64,000 bases of DNA from assembly GCF_019279795.1 (NCBI RefSeq), contig NC_056748.1, forward strand, positions 609,646,245 through 609,710,244, given 5' to 3'. This DNA is from Protopterus annectens. Taxonomy: Eukaryota > Chordata > Ceratodontiformes > Protopteridae. Within the stretch, counting starts at the first letter, position 1. Each line of letters begins with the position of its first letter. Under the pieces are notes generated by a model. That model was not told the DNA's origin. It ran no database searches and worked only from the letters and a program-made list of their open reading frames with translations. Shown here piece by piece: positions 44,230 through 55,763 of this stretch. A program made the translations under genes and the position numbers.

Positions 44230-46068
44230 ACCTAGCGGCATGGGAGTCCATAACATCAGACCGCTGGGTTCTCCAGATCATATCCAGAGGATACCGCATC
44301 CCTTTTCGTCACTTACCAAAGTTGAAGTCCCTCCCAGACGTTCCACCCGGTCAACGGGAGGCCGCTTTGGCAGAAATTGGCCATCTGCTAAAGAAAAGAG
44401 CCATCCAGCCCGTCCCCCCAGACCAGATCGGATCAGGGTTCTACTCCAGGTTCTTTTTAGTGCCAAAAAAGATGGGGATCTAAGACCAATTTTAGACCTT
44501 TCTCTCTTGAACCTGGCAGTCCCCAAGGAAAAATTCCGAATGGTCACTCTGCAATCTATTCTCCCCCTTCTGGGTGAAAATCACTGGATGTGTTCTATAG
44601 ACCTCAAAGATGCGTACTACCACATCCTGATGGACAGGTGCTCCAGGAGGTTCCTCCGCTTCCGGCTGGGAGCCAGTCACTACCAGTTCCGGGTCCTTCC
44701 CTTTGGTCTCACCACAGCCCCCAGGGTGTTCACCAAAGTATTAGCAGTGGTAGCGGCCCACCTGAGGCTTCAGGGGGTGCAGGTCTTCCCCTACCTGGAC
44801 GACTGGCTTCTTACCGCCCCAACAAGGCATCTACTACTATTGGCGCGAGACTCCTTTCTCCATCTTGCTCCCATTCTGGGCATTACAATAAATACAAAGA
44901 AATCCAACCTGGCGCCCACACAGCTCTTAGATTTTATAGGGGTCAGGTTAGACACAAGGAGTTTAAAAGCCTTCCTCACTGCGGACAGAGTTCAAAATCT
45001 GCAGCTCCAGGTGCGGGCCATTCTGCACTCAAATTCTGTTCCGGCGGAGTTGGTCCTGAGGGCTCTAGGGTCCATGGCGTCTGCTATAGCACTTCTTCCT
45101 CTTGCCAGGCTCAATATGCGCATCCTCCAGTGGACTCTCTTAGTACAATGGTCATACCTTGCTCTCCCTATGCATCATCCCATTGCGATCAGCAAAGCTT
45201 GCAAGCGGTCCCTCCTGTGGTGGCTTCACTCCCCAGATCTCCACGGAGGCCGCCCTTTTTGTGCTTCTCCCCCTCTCGCCACGGTGACCACGGACGCCTC
45301 CCGTCTCGGGTGGGGGCATTTATGGCCGGACCGTCCAAGGCACGTGGAACGATTCAGAGACCTTACTGCATATCAACGTTCTAGAGATGAGAGCAGTGCT
45401 CTTAGCATTGCTAGCACTTCAGGACTTTCTTCCCTTGGGAACAATTGCGATTCAATCGGACAACATGTCAGTTGTCTGGTACATCAACAAGCAAGGGGGA
45501 ACAAGGTCTTTCCCTCTTTGTCGAGAAGCCATGAGAGTTTGGGAATGGGCAATCTCCACCAACCGCTTTCTAATAGCAATGCACATTCCGGGTCGGTCCA
45601 ACATCCTGGCGGACAAGCTCAGTCGCACCATTCTGACCCCTTACGAGTGGTCTCTCAATTTTCAAGTAGCGGAACTCATGTTCGCACGGTGGGGAACTCC
45701 TTCATGCGATCTTTTTGCCTCTCCCTCAAACATCGTGCGACAGTTTTTTCGCTCTGATACCTCCTCCAGGAGGTTCTCCAAGAGACACTCTGGTGCATGC
45801 TTGGCCACCCGGTCTTCTGTATGCTTATCCACCCTTGCCTCTGATGCTCCAAGTTCTTCAGAAAGCCTCTCGGGTGGGTTGCAGAATGATTCTCATTGCT
45901 CCGTTTTGGCCTCGACAGATCTGGTTCCCCTTCCTAAGGTCTCACTCGGTGAATCCTCCTTGGATTCTAGATACCATTCCGGATCTGATATCTCATCCAT
46001 CCTGCATATCTCCTCCGAACCTGGACAACCTGAAGCTGACCGCTTGGCTGCTCCAGTTCCACTCTTGA
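44230..46068 (+). pseudogene. DIRS pol of element D: RT, RNase H, methyltransferase-like
   Basis: RT start 'WVLQIISRGYRIPF' to 'GFYSRFFLVPKK' lies in the frame ending at 44483. One shift near 44470 leads to a long open stretch, 44480-45335: 'LRPILDLSLLN', 'MCSIDLKDAYYHI', 'LPFGLTTAPRVFTKVL', 'VFPYLDDWLLTA', 'TTDASRLGWG'. After another shift: 'MRAVLLALLAL' and 'IQSDNMSVVWYINKQGGTR', then the Dam-like 'WGTPSCDLFASPSN' and, at 45715-46068, 'LLYAYPPLPLMLQVL' and 'MILIAPFWPRQIWFP'. RT palm residues are intact. Confidence 0.88.
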
Positions 46069-47097
46069 TCAGGACTCCCGGTATTTCGTCCCCTGTTAAG
46101 GCAATCCTGGTGGCAGCTCATAAACTGTCCACTAGGAAAGTCTACCGCAGCAAGTGGAAACGGTTTTCTTTGTGGGCGGAGCGGCAAGGCCTGAATCCCT
46201 TCGCAGTTCCTCTCCCTTTAGTGCTTGATTTCTTAACCACTCTTTTTAACGATGGTGCCAGCAGTTTCACAGTCAAAGTACAACTGGCGGCAATTTCACA
46301 TTATCACATTGGTCATGACTCTAGTCCACTCATGTCAGCCAAGTTGTGTAAAATTTTCCTTAAGGGTACTTTCCTTCTCAGGCCCCCTGTAAAACAAGCG
46401 GTTCCTCCATGGGACCTTTCCTTAGTTCTCCAGGCCTTGACCGCCCCCCCCCTTCGAACCAGCGGCTACGGTGGATCTCAAATTCTTGTCTTTCAAGACA
46501 GCCTTTTTAGTAGCCATTACATCGGCCAAGAGAGTTTCAGAGCTCCAAGCATTATCAGCTAAACCTCCTTACTTGGTCTTTCATCCGGACCGTGTTTACC
46601 TCAGGACCAACCCGTCCTTTCTTCCTAAAGTAGCTTCTGAAGAAAACATTAATCAATCCATTAACCTCCCTGTTTTCTTTCCTAAATATGAAAACAAAGG
46701 TGAATACAAGCTTCACTCCTTAGATGTTCACAGGCAACTTAGATTTTATCTAAACAGAACGGCTGGTCATAGGCAATCTGACCAGTTGTTCATTTCCTTT
46801 GCTAAATTTAATTTGGGCAAGCCAATTTCTAAAGTCTCTCTGTCTCGCTGGATTTCACAGTGTATCTTATTGGCTTATCAAGCTTCAGGAAGGCCCGCAC
46901 CGGAGGGTGTACACGCCCATTCAACCCGGTCAGTATCTACCTCGGCAGCCTTTAAGGCTAGGATTCCTCTAGATGATATTTGTGCAGCAGCCACGTGGGC
47001 TTCATCTCATACTTTTATTTCCCACTACAAGTTGGATCTTGCATCTAGGGGTAGAGCATCCTTTGGCTCCGCGGTGCTCCGGAATATCCTTCCATGA
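46060..47097 (+). pseudogene. Tyrosine recombinase of element D
   Basis: 'AAHKLSTRKVYRSKWKRFSLWAE' starts the core-binding domain in the frame open to 46562. An extra C in a nine-C run (46444-46452) shifts the frame. The catalytic half, 46471-47097, is fully open: 'AITSAKRVSELQAL', 'VHAHSTRSVSTSAAF', 'CAAATWASSHTF' and 'HYKLDLASRG'. All catalytic residues (Arg, His-x-x-Arg, His/Trp, Tyr) are present, so one homopolymer indel separates it from an open gene. Confidence 0.88.
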
Positions 47098-47133
47098 TGG
47101 CCGCCCAAGATTCAGGTAGCTGGGGACTCTGTC

Positions 47134-47233
47134 CCACAGGTTGCAGACAAATGAATCTCCTACTTCAGATTTAGAAGTTATGTACTCACCATAACGTTCC
47201 ATCTGAGTAGGTGTATTCATTTGTCTGCAACCA
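47134..47233 (+). repeat. Element D internal complementary region
   Basis: 47134-47171 is the complement of the left end and 47172-47233 the complement of the right end, joined at 'cagat|ttagaag'. It lies about 35 bp after the YR stop. Confidence 0.92.
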
Positions 47234-47299
47234 TCCCGCCCTCCTATCCCCCTGGCCTTTCAGTTTCCTGCATATTATGTGTTACCCTTTTCAGGGTGT

Positions 47300-47497
47300 T
47301 CTTGCTGTTGGCAAACTCGATCTGAGGTCATGAGGGTAGAGCAGGGTATTATGGGTGAGGGGAGGAGCTGAGAGCTTGGATCCATAGCTGGTAAACCATG
47401 CCGGTTCAGATCCGATATCGGATCCATAACCCACAGGTTGCAGACAAATGAATACACCTACTCAGATGGAACGTTATGGTGAGTACATAGCTTCTAA
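47300..47497 (+). repeat. Element D right inverted terminal repeat
   Basis: Inner part mirrors the left ITR. The outer 45 bp ('acacctactcagatggaacg' onward) are specific to this side and are repeated in complement in the ICR. Confidence 0.87.
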
Positions 47498-48125
47498 TTT
47501 TTATCTTGGAAAACAGCTCTGCTCCTAGCAATAACTTCCGCAAGGCGAGTTTCAGAGCTACAGGCACTCGTGGCTGTGGAACCTTTCATCATTTTTTATC
47601 CCGACAGGGTCTTTCTGAGGACAGACCCAACATTTATGCCTAAGGTGGTGTCCAGTGTGGCTCTTAACCAAACTATTCATCTGCCAACTTTTTATCCAAA
47701 TTCACAGAATAAGGGGGAGAGAATTCTGCATTCTTTGGACGTGCACAGACAGCTTAGATTCTGCTTGGACAGAACCAAAGTTTTCAGAAACAGAGAAATT
47801 AGTAGTGGCATATGCTGCAGGATCACAAGGAAAGGCTATCTCAAAGCAGACTATTTCAAAGTGGATAGGCCACTGCATTCATTTCTGCTACTTACACCAT
47901 GGCAAGCCAGTGCCTAAGGGCATTGGGCCACATTCAACCAGAGCTGCAGCCACTTCTGCAGCCTTTCTCAGGGGAGTACCAACCAAGGACATTTTAGAGG
48001 CTGCTATTTGGAGTTCAGTGCACACCTTTACAAAGCACTATCATCTGCCATTCTACTCTAAATCCAGGTCAGGCTTTGCCACTGCAGTTCTGCAGGGCCT
48101 CATAGCCACTCCTAATGCTGTTTAG
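47498..48125 (+). pseudogene. Element C tyrosine recombinase, 3' part
   Basis: Continues from 41469 with 'FLSWKTALLLAITSARRVSELQAL'. 47570-47917 has 'HLPTFYPNSQNKGERILHSL'. After a frameshift near 47795, 47655-48125 gives 'KAISKQTISKWIGHC', 'IGPHSTRAAATSAAF' and 'HTFTKHYHLPFYSKSRSGF'. The catalytic Arg, His-x-x-Arg and Tyr are all present. The stop at 48123-48125 is about 32 bp before the ICR. Confidence 0.85.
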
Positions 48126-48157
48126 TTCCAGCCTCCCAACCTTAGCTTTGGGACTCT

Positions 48158-48259
48158 ACCCAAATGTAATGACTGCAACAGTGAAACACGAAGAACATAG
48201 TACAGTTGTGTACACTTACCAAAAATGTAGATGTTCAAGTGTATTCACTGTTGCTGTCC
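48158..48259 (+). repeat. Element C internal complementary region
   Basis: 48158-48198 complements the left end and 48199-48259 the right end, with joint 'aagaacat|agtacag'. A few mismatches show moderate age. Confidence 0.88.
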
Positions 48260-48370
48260 AGGTTACCCACCCGCCATCCCCCTTTACTTCCCTATCTTTC
48301 CTTCTCTGATTCATACAACCTATGTGGTTTATTTGCTTGTAGATGAAGGTAAAGTTTATATTGGTGCATG

Positions 48371-48374
<4 letters not shown>

Positions 48375-48427
<53 letters not shown>
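48375..48427 (+). repeat. (TA)n microsatellite inside element C
   Basis: A TA run of about 50 bp between the ICR and the right ITR of element C. Confidence 0.95.
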
Positions 48428-48428
<1 letters not shown>

Positions 48429-48439
48429 CTACCCTTTTA

Positions 48440-48659
48440 GGGGGCACCTGACATCTGGGGCAAGAAAAACTAAAGAAAATGGTGTCGGCCGCATCTTTTA
48501 TACACCTGACGTCAGGGAAGGGGCGACAGGAGCCGACTCAGGACTTTGGAATTCAGGCCGACTGAAGGCAACCTGCTAGCAGGATTACCCAGATGTAATG
48601 ACTGCAACAGTGAATACACTCGAACATCTACATTTATGGCAAGTGTACACAACTGTACT
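48440..48659 (+). repeat. Element C right inverted terminal repeat
   Basis: Mirrors the left ITR. It holds a reverse-oriented TATA box (48496-48502) and an intact CRE, TGACGTCA (48507-48514), pointing back into the element, as expected from ITR symmetry. Confidence 0.85.
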
Positions 48660-49489
48660 TTTTTCTCCTTGGGCCTCTGCTGAAAATGTTTTTTCCACCC
48701 AAATGAACTTTCCTAGTTAAAAGCAATCAAAAAATAAACTTGGGAAATCACAAATAGTATGGATTCTGCTAGGATGTAATGAATTTTTTTTGCTGTTGAT
48801 TACTAAATTAAATATATATTTTTTCCTAAACTCATGCTTCATTACTTTCACTTTGTGGTCGCAGTTAACGTTATCACTGTTGGTTCACAGCAATGCACTG
48901 CTGCCTTTTTAATGTTTTCAGTGGCAGTATGTGTATAGGTAAAGCGTTTTTGTTTGGAATGAAGGAGATGAAGTTCGTAATGGTATGGAACTGTTTGAAA
49001 AATTAGCTATGGATATGAAATTAGTTGTGAGCACTGTAATGATCCTCTCATAAGCTGTGTTATATATTGTTAACTTGTGTGCACATACACACACACACAC
49101 ACACAGTTGCTGTTGGGAAAAGGATTGAAATTTGGCACATTATTTCATTTTTTTTGTATATAAATTGAAGTGTGTCCTACTTGTGTATTTATTTTTGAAG
49201 AAAATGTAGTATGAAACAGTAGGACAGGGTATGCAGTGCAGTTGCAGAGGGAACAGAGGCTTATTTCTGAAACTATATGGAGGGTGATGGAGAGAGAGGA
49301 TGAAATGGTGATTGTGTTGGGACTACAACACAGAACATGAGATTTGTGTATGAAGTATGCAACGGTATTGTGTTACAGGTTTGTGTATTTATTTGAAAAC
49401 CCGGTCAGGGACATTCTACAGTATTCTCAACCGTTAAGAGGTATGCACAGCACAACTAACCCTGTATTTTGGCTTAAATGCCTGGAAAC
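48660..49489. other. Unassigned interval with a short (CA)n run
   Basis: No coding motif seen. A CA dinucleotide run lies at about 49085-49106. Confidence 0.45.
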
Positions 49490-50652
49490 AATACATTAAC
49501 AAAGACATTGGGAATCTCCAAACACTTGACCTGACCCAGTTCGGCATTGTTAAGGGCAGATATTGCCTACTAAACCTGGTTGACTTCTTCGAGACAGTCA
49601 CCAAGGCCATAGACGAGGGAAAGGTGGTTCACACAGCCTACTTTGATCTCGCCAAGGTGTTCGACACCATTCCTCACTCTGGTATTATAGAAAAACACCA
49701 GCCTGAGCATAAACCCCTACGTCACAAGATGGGTTGCCAACTGGCTTACAGACAGAACTCACACGGTAAGAATAGCAGGCTCCAGGTCTGACTCTAAACC
49801 AGTCACAAGTGGTGTCCCGCAAGGCTCTGTTCTGGGACCCCTACTGTTCGGCATCTATTTCTCAGAAGTACAGGCAAACACAGGAGGGCTATTGCTAACC
49901 AAGTTCGCCGATTACTGCAAACTGGGAGCCATAATTGACTCTCTCCGGCTGACACGGACATCCTTCGAAAAGGCCTTACTGAGACAGACACCTGGTGTCA
50001 AAGTCATGGCCTCAAGCTAAATGCCAAAAAATGCATAGTCATCCCGTTTGGGAAAAACAAAACACCCACGAATTACCACATAGGCGGCAGCCCCCTTAAT
50101 ACAGAAGAGGTAATAAGAGATCTGGGGACCCAGGTAGATAGCAATCTCTACTTTGACAATCATATTGCCAAAGTAGTTGGGAAATCCTTCTATGTGGCCC
50201 ATCTAATTACTAAGGGGTTCGCATCTAGAAATAGAGGTTATAGTGCCCCTCTACTCGTCACTCATTAGACCCATCATAGATTACAATGCCCCATTTAGGA
50301 TGTACCTCACAAGACACTTCCAACAGCTGGAAAGACCACAAAAGCACCTCACCAAGAGTATTACTGACCTCAAACATATGTCCTATGCAGCCCGACTGAA
50401 AAAACTCCGCCTTTACTCAGTGGCATATCGCTTACTCAGAGGTGATCTCTGCCTGACTTACAAAGCCTTGTCCAACTCAGAATTGATGGACATGCTCCAC
50501 CTAAAGAAATACAAGTCACTGCGAGTCACGCGCTCTAGTGAGATAAACCTCGCCACAACAATAAATAGAACATGCTGGAGGGATAGATTCACTCTGGCTA
50601 GGCTTAAAATTGCCCTCGGCCAGATAGCCTAGTACCTACCTATGAACTTATA
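49490..50652 (+). mobile_element. CR1-like LINE copy 4, 5'-truncated
   Basis: Starts 'cattaacaaagacattggga', equal to position about 4168 of copy 1, and runs through RT to the family 3' end. It is closely similar to copy 1 ('QVSSNL.FDNHIAKVV', 'YNAPFRMYLTRHFQQLERPQKHL'). Relative to copy 1 it lacks about 110 bp of the 3' UTR: sequence jumps from 'ggatagattcactctggc' to 'taggcttaaaattgccctcg'. Confidence 0.8.
49500..50632 (+). pseudogene. CR1 reverse transcriptase remnant (copy 4)
   Basis: 'LNLVDFFETVTKAIDEGKVVHTAYFDLAKVFD' near 49580-49660, 'SGVPQGSVLGPLLFG' near 49810, and the catalytic box region 'LTKFADYCKLGAI' near 49900, in which the second catalytic Asp is Tyr. 50243-50632 is an open 129-residue C-terminal frame. 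Frameshifts and the lost Asp indicate inactivity. Confidence 0.75.
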
Positions 50653-51199
50653 AATGAGTAGCTGTTTTCATGGAAACAAAACACGCTATACATACCATTT
50701 TTAAAAATGAACTGCAACAAGTATGAGGCTGCCGGCACTACAGCACACACACACACACACACAACCTGTTTTATCATTGCACAAACTCAACTTTAACTCC
50801 TTTAAAAGCAGTACCATATAAAATAGTAAAACACCCAGTGCAATATTTATTCAATTACAGAACTGAATGTGAATGCATTTACTTTTTATTGCGTTAAAGA
50901 TGGAGTCTAGGAAAAAATAAGAACAAGTCAATGAAAAAAAGCCTGCCATGCTTCAATATTTACAGCTCTACTCTAGCGCTGTTAACTTAATATGACAGCA
51001 TGCTGGAGGGTAGAGTTTCAGAAAAATAAGTCTCAGAATGGCAGCATAAGTACTTGACTGTTTCAGCTGGGAAAAAATGTCATCAGTGGAAGCACACAAC
51101 AGTTACCACTATAGTAAGTAAAACTGCTATTTCAACATATGCAAAACAAAAGAAGAGCACTGAAAAATTATAACAGCTCAGTTTAACTGTTAGTTGTTG
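50653..51199. other. Unassigned interval with (CA)n
   Basis: CA run at about 50744-50762. Otherwise nothing recognisable. Confidence 0.45.
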
Positions 51200-52465
51200 A
51201 GCCTCATCACCTTGGCATATTTAATTCTTCTGTAAATATTTCCATTTGTGCTTTTTTTTGATTTTTCCACTTCTCTGCTTTATACAAATTTTCATAAAAT
51301 TTCCAAAATATCTGTAACACCTGTACAGAATTGGTTATTTTTCTTGTTACAGGCTCCCTAAGTTTGGCAACGACCCTTTCTACTTTCTTTTGCCTAAGTT
51401 GTTGTGCCAAAACTTTTTGTGCTCTGGAGTTATCAAAACACAGTTCCTTAACAGCAGTTTTTCTGAACTCATGCATATTATCCAGGTACTTTCTTATTTT
51501 CTCTTTAGCGCTCTGCAACTGTGCCTCCTCTTGCTCTGTAATATTCTCCTTATTTTGTAATACTTTAACCTTTGTCATCCCCTTTCAATAATTCTCATTA
51601 CTTTTTAATCAGATCTTTTTTCTTTTATTTCTACCCTATTTTAAACTCTACTTTCATTGTATCCCACTCACTAGCTGTAACTACTATAGTAGTTTCTAAC
51701 TTCCCTAATAACTTGTGGGTAATTTCCACTACCGATTATTTAAATTCCTCTCTTTTTAACAAGTAGGTGGGGAAGGGCCAGTGTCTCTTCTTTACTTCAT
51801 TACCCTGCATTTTTATCTTGGGTAATTATTGGTGCCTGATCTGAAATAGTTATTAGATGTCAGAGTTCTCAATTAAATGGACCTGTTCCTTTGAAATATA
51901 ATTTTCTAACAATTCTACCACAATTATTGTACCTTGGAGAATAATATGTAAATTCTCTCAGAGGTCCTTCTACTGAATTTGTGTCTTTCATACCAAATGT
52001 TTTCCCTTTTAAGCCCCATAGATACATCCTCATTGTTGCAAATCAAATCCCAGTCCCCACCAATAAGTAATATTCCCTACTGAAAGCTGATTTCTCCAAA
52101 AATGTTGTTAAGCTCCAAAGTGGCAGTTTTGAGTGGAATACAAATACATGTCAGTGATCCTCATCCATTGCCAGTAGCCCCTTACTACTACAAATTTACT
52201 GTTATCTTTTTTCCTCTTCTATCACTACTGGAGCTCCTCTAGCAATTAAGTGTTCCTCTTTTTGTCCTGGATGCCCTGCAGACTGTCCGTCTTGAAATCC
52301 TTTTTTTATCAAATTCACATGCTCATTTCTTTCCAAATGTGTCTGTTGTACCATTGCTATTTACACTCTGCATTTCTTAATATCATTAAGTATTATTTCC
52401 TTTTTGTTTATATCTGTGAGACCATTCACGTTCCAGGATAATATAGAAAGTTTTGGCATTATGGT
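51200..52465 (-). mobile_element. Antisense L1-like LINE fragment (endonuclease and linker)
   Basis: On the minus strand the APE endonuclease begins near 52455 with 'LSILSWNVNGLTDINKKEI' and 'IAMVQQTHLE' (usually QETH). 51578-51207 encodes the linker before the RT: 'QEEAQLQSAKEKIRKYLDN', 'RAQKVLAQQLRQKK' and 'VLQIFWKFYENLYK'. The part expected downstream (RT) is absent. The fragment at 19700-22175 covers the complementary half of the same type of element but is a separate insertion. Confidence 0.72.
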
Positions 52466-53399
52466 AAGAAGTCTTTATTCCCCCCTGTTATATAGGGCAG
52501 CTTTTTTAAGAGTCTAATTCCTGCTTTTGTTATATATGCACCCATTAATGTTTGGCAGGTTAAACCTTTGGACAGTTTTTTTTTCAACATTGGAACTTTT
52601 GTCACATTTTAAGACTTTTTGCTTTTATAAAAACCTTTATACACACACACACACACACACACACAAAACAATTCCATAACCCATCAACTAAATACAAACA
52701 CACGCAGTTATGTAGACATCTTTAGATAATGACATTTAACACTTCTAATAGGAACATTTATACCAAATAGACAGCTGCTAATGTAAGCCCTGGTTAACCT
52801 GAAATTGAGGTTATCCATGCTAAGAAAATGTTATTTCCTGTGCTTCGACTTATGTTTGGTCTTTTTTTTGTCTTTATTCCCCCTCCCCAGATGTGAAAAC
52901 TACTTGTATACCGTCAGAAATCATTAAAGGAAAACTCCACCCTCGCATGCATGAAAACTCAACCGTGAGTTTTCTTTTATCCCTACCAATTCATTCCAGA
53001 CATGGGCAGCCGACTTGTCGCATTAAACATTTTTGAATTCTTAATTTCATCGCTTCTGTAGCATAGGGTTGGAAAGCACATCCCCCATCCATTTTTCAAA
53101 CATGACTGCATAATTTCTGGAGGAATTTGTCTCCTCATTCATTATGTACCTTGGACACAGCCCATTGAATAGTTCCACCTGCTTAGGCTTGTCGAGGTAA
53201 CAGTTGTTATAAAAGTGGTGATCACATTGTTGTGGAACTCTTCCGTCCATGACCATTTTTCTCAGGAGTGAAAACTGTAATGGAGCGTATGTTTTGGAGT
53301 GGAATTGCCTCTCAAGGCTTTGTAAACCAGGGATAATATGAAGTGTAAGTAGTTTGCGTAAGTGGATTTTTTTTTTTTATGCTGCAACATCAAAAATGT
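52466..53399. other. Unassigned interval
   Basis: A (CA)n run at about 52640-52664. The first few hundred bases may be the L1 5' UTR. No gene recognised. Confidence 0.4.
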
Positions 53400-53647
53400 T
53401 TTTTTCTTTCGGACAGAAATGTATTCATAATCTTTTGTGCCCAGTGTAGAAATGTCCCTACTGTTTTACTGAATATCATATATGCCAATTCAGACTATAT
53501 ATATTTCCAAAAAAATGCATGCTAAGACAAATCGTGGTATTCTAATGAGTTTTTAAGCTATACGAGCTGTCCCTATTTTTGTGCCTTTGTTCCCCCAGTC
53601 TATCAAGCCTTGTCCAGATTTTTGGCGCTAAGTGGTTGAGAGGCATG
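53400..53647 (+). mobile_element. hAT-like MITE copy 1, diverged
   Basis: The right half matches copies at 54070-54354 and 56205-56458 ('tatcaagccttgtccagatt', 'ttgagaggcatg' end). The left end is poorly preserved, so its start is approximate and no duplication is visible. Confidence 0.5.
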
Positions 53648-54061
53648 GTATTTCCTCATTCCTATTCCTCATTAACATACTCACCAACAGCCTGGTTGCA
53701 GCAGTGCAGAATTTACTGCCAACGAGGTGTGCAGGTAACTGTTGGCATACTTCATTAGGTGGCCAATCTCTGAATGAAGCGATGCTGCAACAGGACTCGA
53801 TCCTGCTACCCTTTTCAGTTATATTCAGCTGCGTTTCACCTGGAGTTCTTTTATTTAATACTAGAAACAGGGGTTCTACCATACACCCACTCCCAGCACC
53901 TGAGTTTGTCTGCTTTGCTGCCTACTCCGGGTAAAGCACTTTCATCCTGTGGGCTCAATAAGTCGAATTTGGAGATGTGCGTTATGTTCCTGGTGAATTC
54001 TGCTGTAATTGCTCTCATGAGTAGTTCAAAGGTTGCGTGCACTTCGCACAGACATTTTACT

Positions 54062-54362
54062 GAAGCAGGCATACTTCTCAACTGTGTAGATTTTTGTGTC
54101 ATATTTTTGGTCCGTTTTTTTTTCATAAAATTGTTTTCTGGCAGATTAGTGGCAAATCAGTAAAGATAAAGTTGAAAAATAAAGACAGACATTTGAATTT
54201 TAGACTTCATACCTTTCAGAAAATTCAAGCTAATGCAAAACCTGTTATTCTATCAACTTTCTAAGTTTGTAAATTGTCCCTAATGTTGGGCCTTTGACCC
54301 TCTATTATTTATAGCTTTGTTCAGATTTCTTGCTTTAAGAGTTTGAGAGGTATGGAAGCAGG
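54062..54362 (+). mobile_element. hAT-like MITE copy 2 with 8-bp target-site duplication
   Basis: Element 54070-54354 begins 'catacttctcaac' and ends 'gtttgagaggtatg', imperfect terminal inverted repeats. Both sides carry the 8-mer gaagcagg (54062-54069 and 54355-54362). Eight-base duplications and CA...TG ends are typical of hAT transposons. At about 285 bp with no coding capacity it is a non-autonomous MITE. Confidence 0.78.
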
Positions 54363-54939
54363 CATATTGACTGTGACGCTGGACTGGATGTCACAGCTAA
54401 ATGTATTCTTCAGGACAGCTGAAACCAGCCAGCATTAAAGAGCAGGATTCAATGAGCACATCTTACTTTTGTGCTGTTAAATAACTCTTCACTTGGAGCC
54501 GTTTGGTAACATGTCATACCTGTCTGACACTATTACATCAAGGTAAGGGCAAATAACTTTCAGGGCACGGGTAATCTTGGTTAGTTTAGCTTCCCGGTTG
54601 TCATTTTGGTAAGGGGTTAAGATAGTTTGATGTTACAGGTTGTGGTACACTGCTCCTCCTCTACTCTTTCTCCTAACCAGATACTGTTGTATGGCAATTG
54701 TTTGCATCTGTAAATGGCAGTATAACACTATTAGGGTTGTCTGATATGAGGAGGAATTCCCTAAATCGATGTGCACACATACCAGTGCCAGCCACATACA
54801 CTTCAAAGTAAAACACACACACACACATTTCAGGGAGCAGAAGGCCAAAGCATTTCCAGACTTGGGTGGATCCTCCTAGCTGCCCAGATATTCATAAATT
54901 GTTGTATAAAAATCTCTGCTTAGTTTGATGATCACTAAG
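54363..54939. other. Unassigned interval
   Basis: Contains a (CA)n run at about 54811-54828. No coding motif. Confidence 0.4.
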
Positions 54940-55763
54940 TCAGTGTTGCAGTATCATGCCAAGGATGTGTTTCATGCAGATGGTTTACCAAAGCTTGGAT
55001 TCCTTTCCCCCATGGTATACATTAGACCTAAGCACAAACTTACATGTAGGTACATAGGGGATGTGGGTATACAAATCTTCAGAGCTTTCTTGCTGTCTGT
55101 CTGCAAAGGAGGACTGTCATAGTGGTCTGCACAGTACGACCTGTGCCAATTTACTTTGTGTGGGCAGATAAGTATCCCTTTGGAGGCTACTGCTCTTTTC
55201 AATACATTTTTCTCTACATATTACTTCATGTTCTTTAGGAGAGGGAAATATGGCTACAATGTGTTTGAGACCTGGACATAGTTATAGGGAGTGTTCTGTC
55301 TGTAAAGCCTTGTCCCTACAGCAATTTTGTAGTTTAGCTCCATTAACGGGAGATAAAATGACATTTGTCATTAATCCTGAAGTCCCTGTATAGCCATGTA
55401 AAAAGCTAGAGAAGCTTGTCAATGGTTTCTTTTTGGCTGGAGTCTGATATCTCCTTAGCCTGCAGGCGGCTGTACAACCTTTTCTGATTCTGCTGTTGAA
55501 TCCCTCCTGTAGGCTGGCTCTGTGCAGAGTTCAGGCATGTCTATGGGGACAAGGACATGTACTACAGATTCGTCATCCAAGAGGATGTATTAGGTACCAT
55601 TGCGGAGGTATGCCAGGAGACTGCTTCTCTCTGCATATTTTTTTTTTTTTTTTGTGTATTCAAAGACTTGTCTGAATTTACCTTTCTCCAACAGTATCCT
55701 TTTGATACTCCCAAGCCAGTAACACTTGGTTCTTCCAGTCTTGGTTATTCCATCCAGTAATCA

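Larger units (their letters stand above)
41470..47497 (+). mobile_element. Complete DIRS element D, inserted in element C
   Basis: A 6.03-kb element whose ends are fixed by its ICR (47134-47233): left end 'atctgaagtagg', right end 'gtacatagcttctaa'. Excising exactly 41470-47497 restores the YR reading of C (Lys codon followed by 'FLSWKT'), with no target-site duplication and no lost base. It has the full gene set gag, pol, YR with frameshifts and is closer to element B than to C or E. Confidence 0.92.
38854..48659 (+). mobile_element. DIRS element C, interrupted by element D
   Basis: Ends are defined by its ICR (48158-48259): the left end begins 'atgttcttcatgtttcac' and the right end finishes 'acacaactgtact'. 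Element D (41470-47497) splits its YR gene. Without D it is only about 3.8 kb, because gag is almost entirely deleted: the leader runs at about 39055 straight into the last part of gag. Pol and YR are recognisable but frameshifted. Element E at 61386 is a relative that keeps gag. Confidence 0.88.

Noticed and set aside
46471..47097. Phage or integron integrase gene
   Set aside because: Tyrosine-recombinase residues are present, but ITRs, ICR, gag and RT around it identify a DIRS retrotransposon.
48343..48440. Protein with an Ile-Tyr repeat
   Set aside because: It is a translation of the (TA)n microsatellite.
54633..55202. Possible small host genes in 54-56 kb and 57-60 kb
   Set aside because: Short frames with no conserved motif, no convincing splice context, and overlap with repeat remnants.
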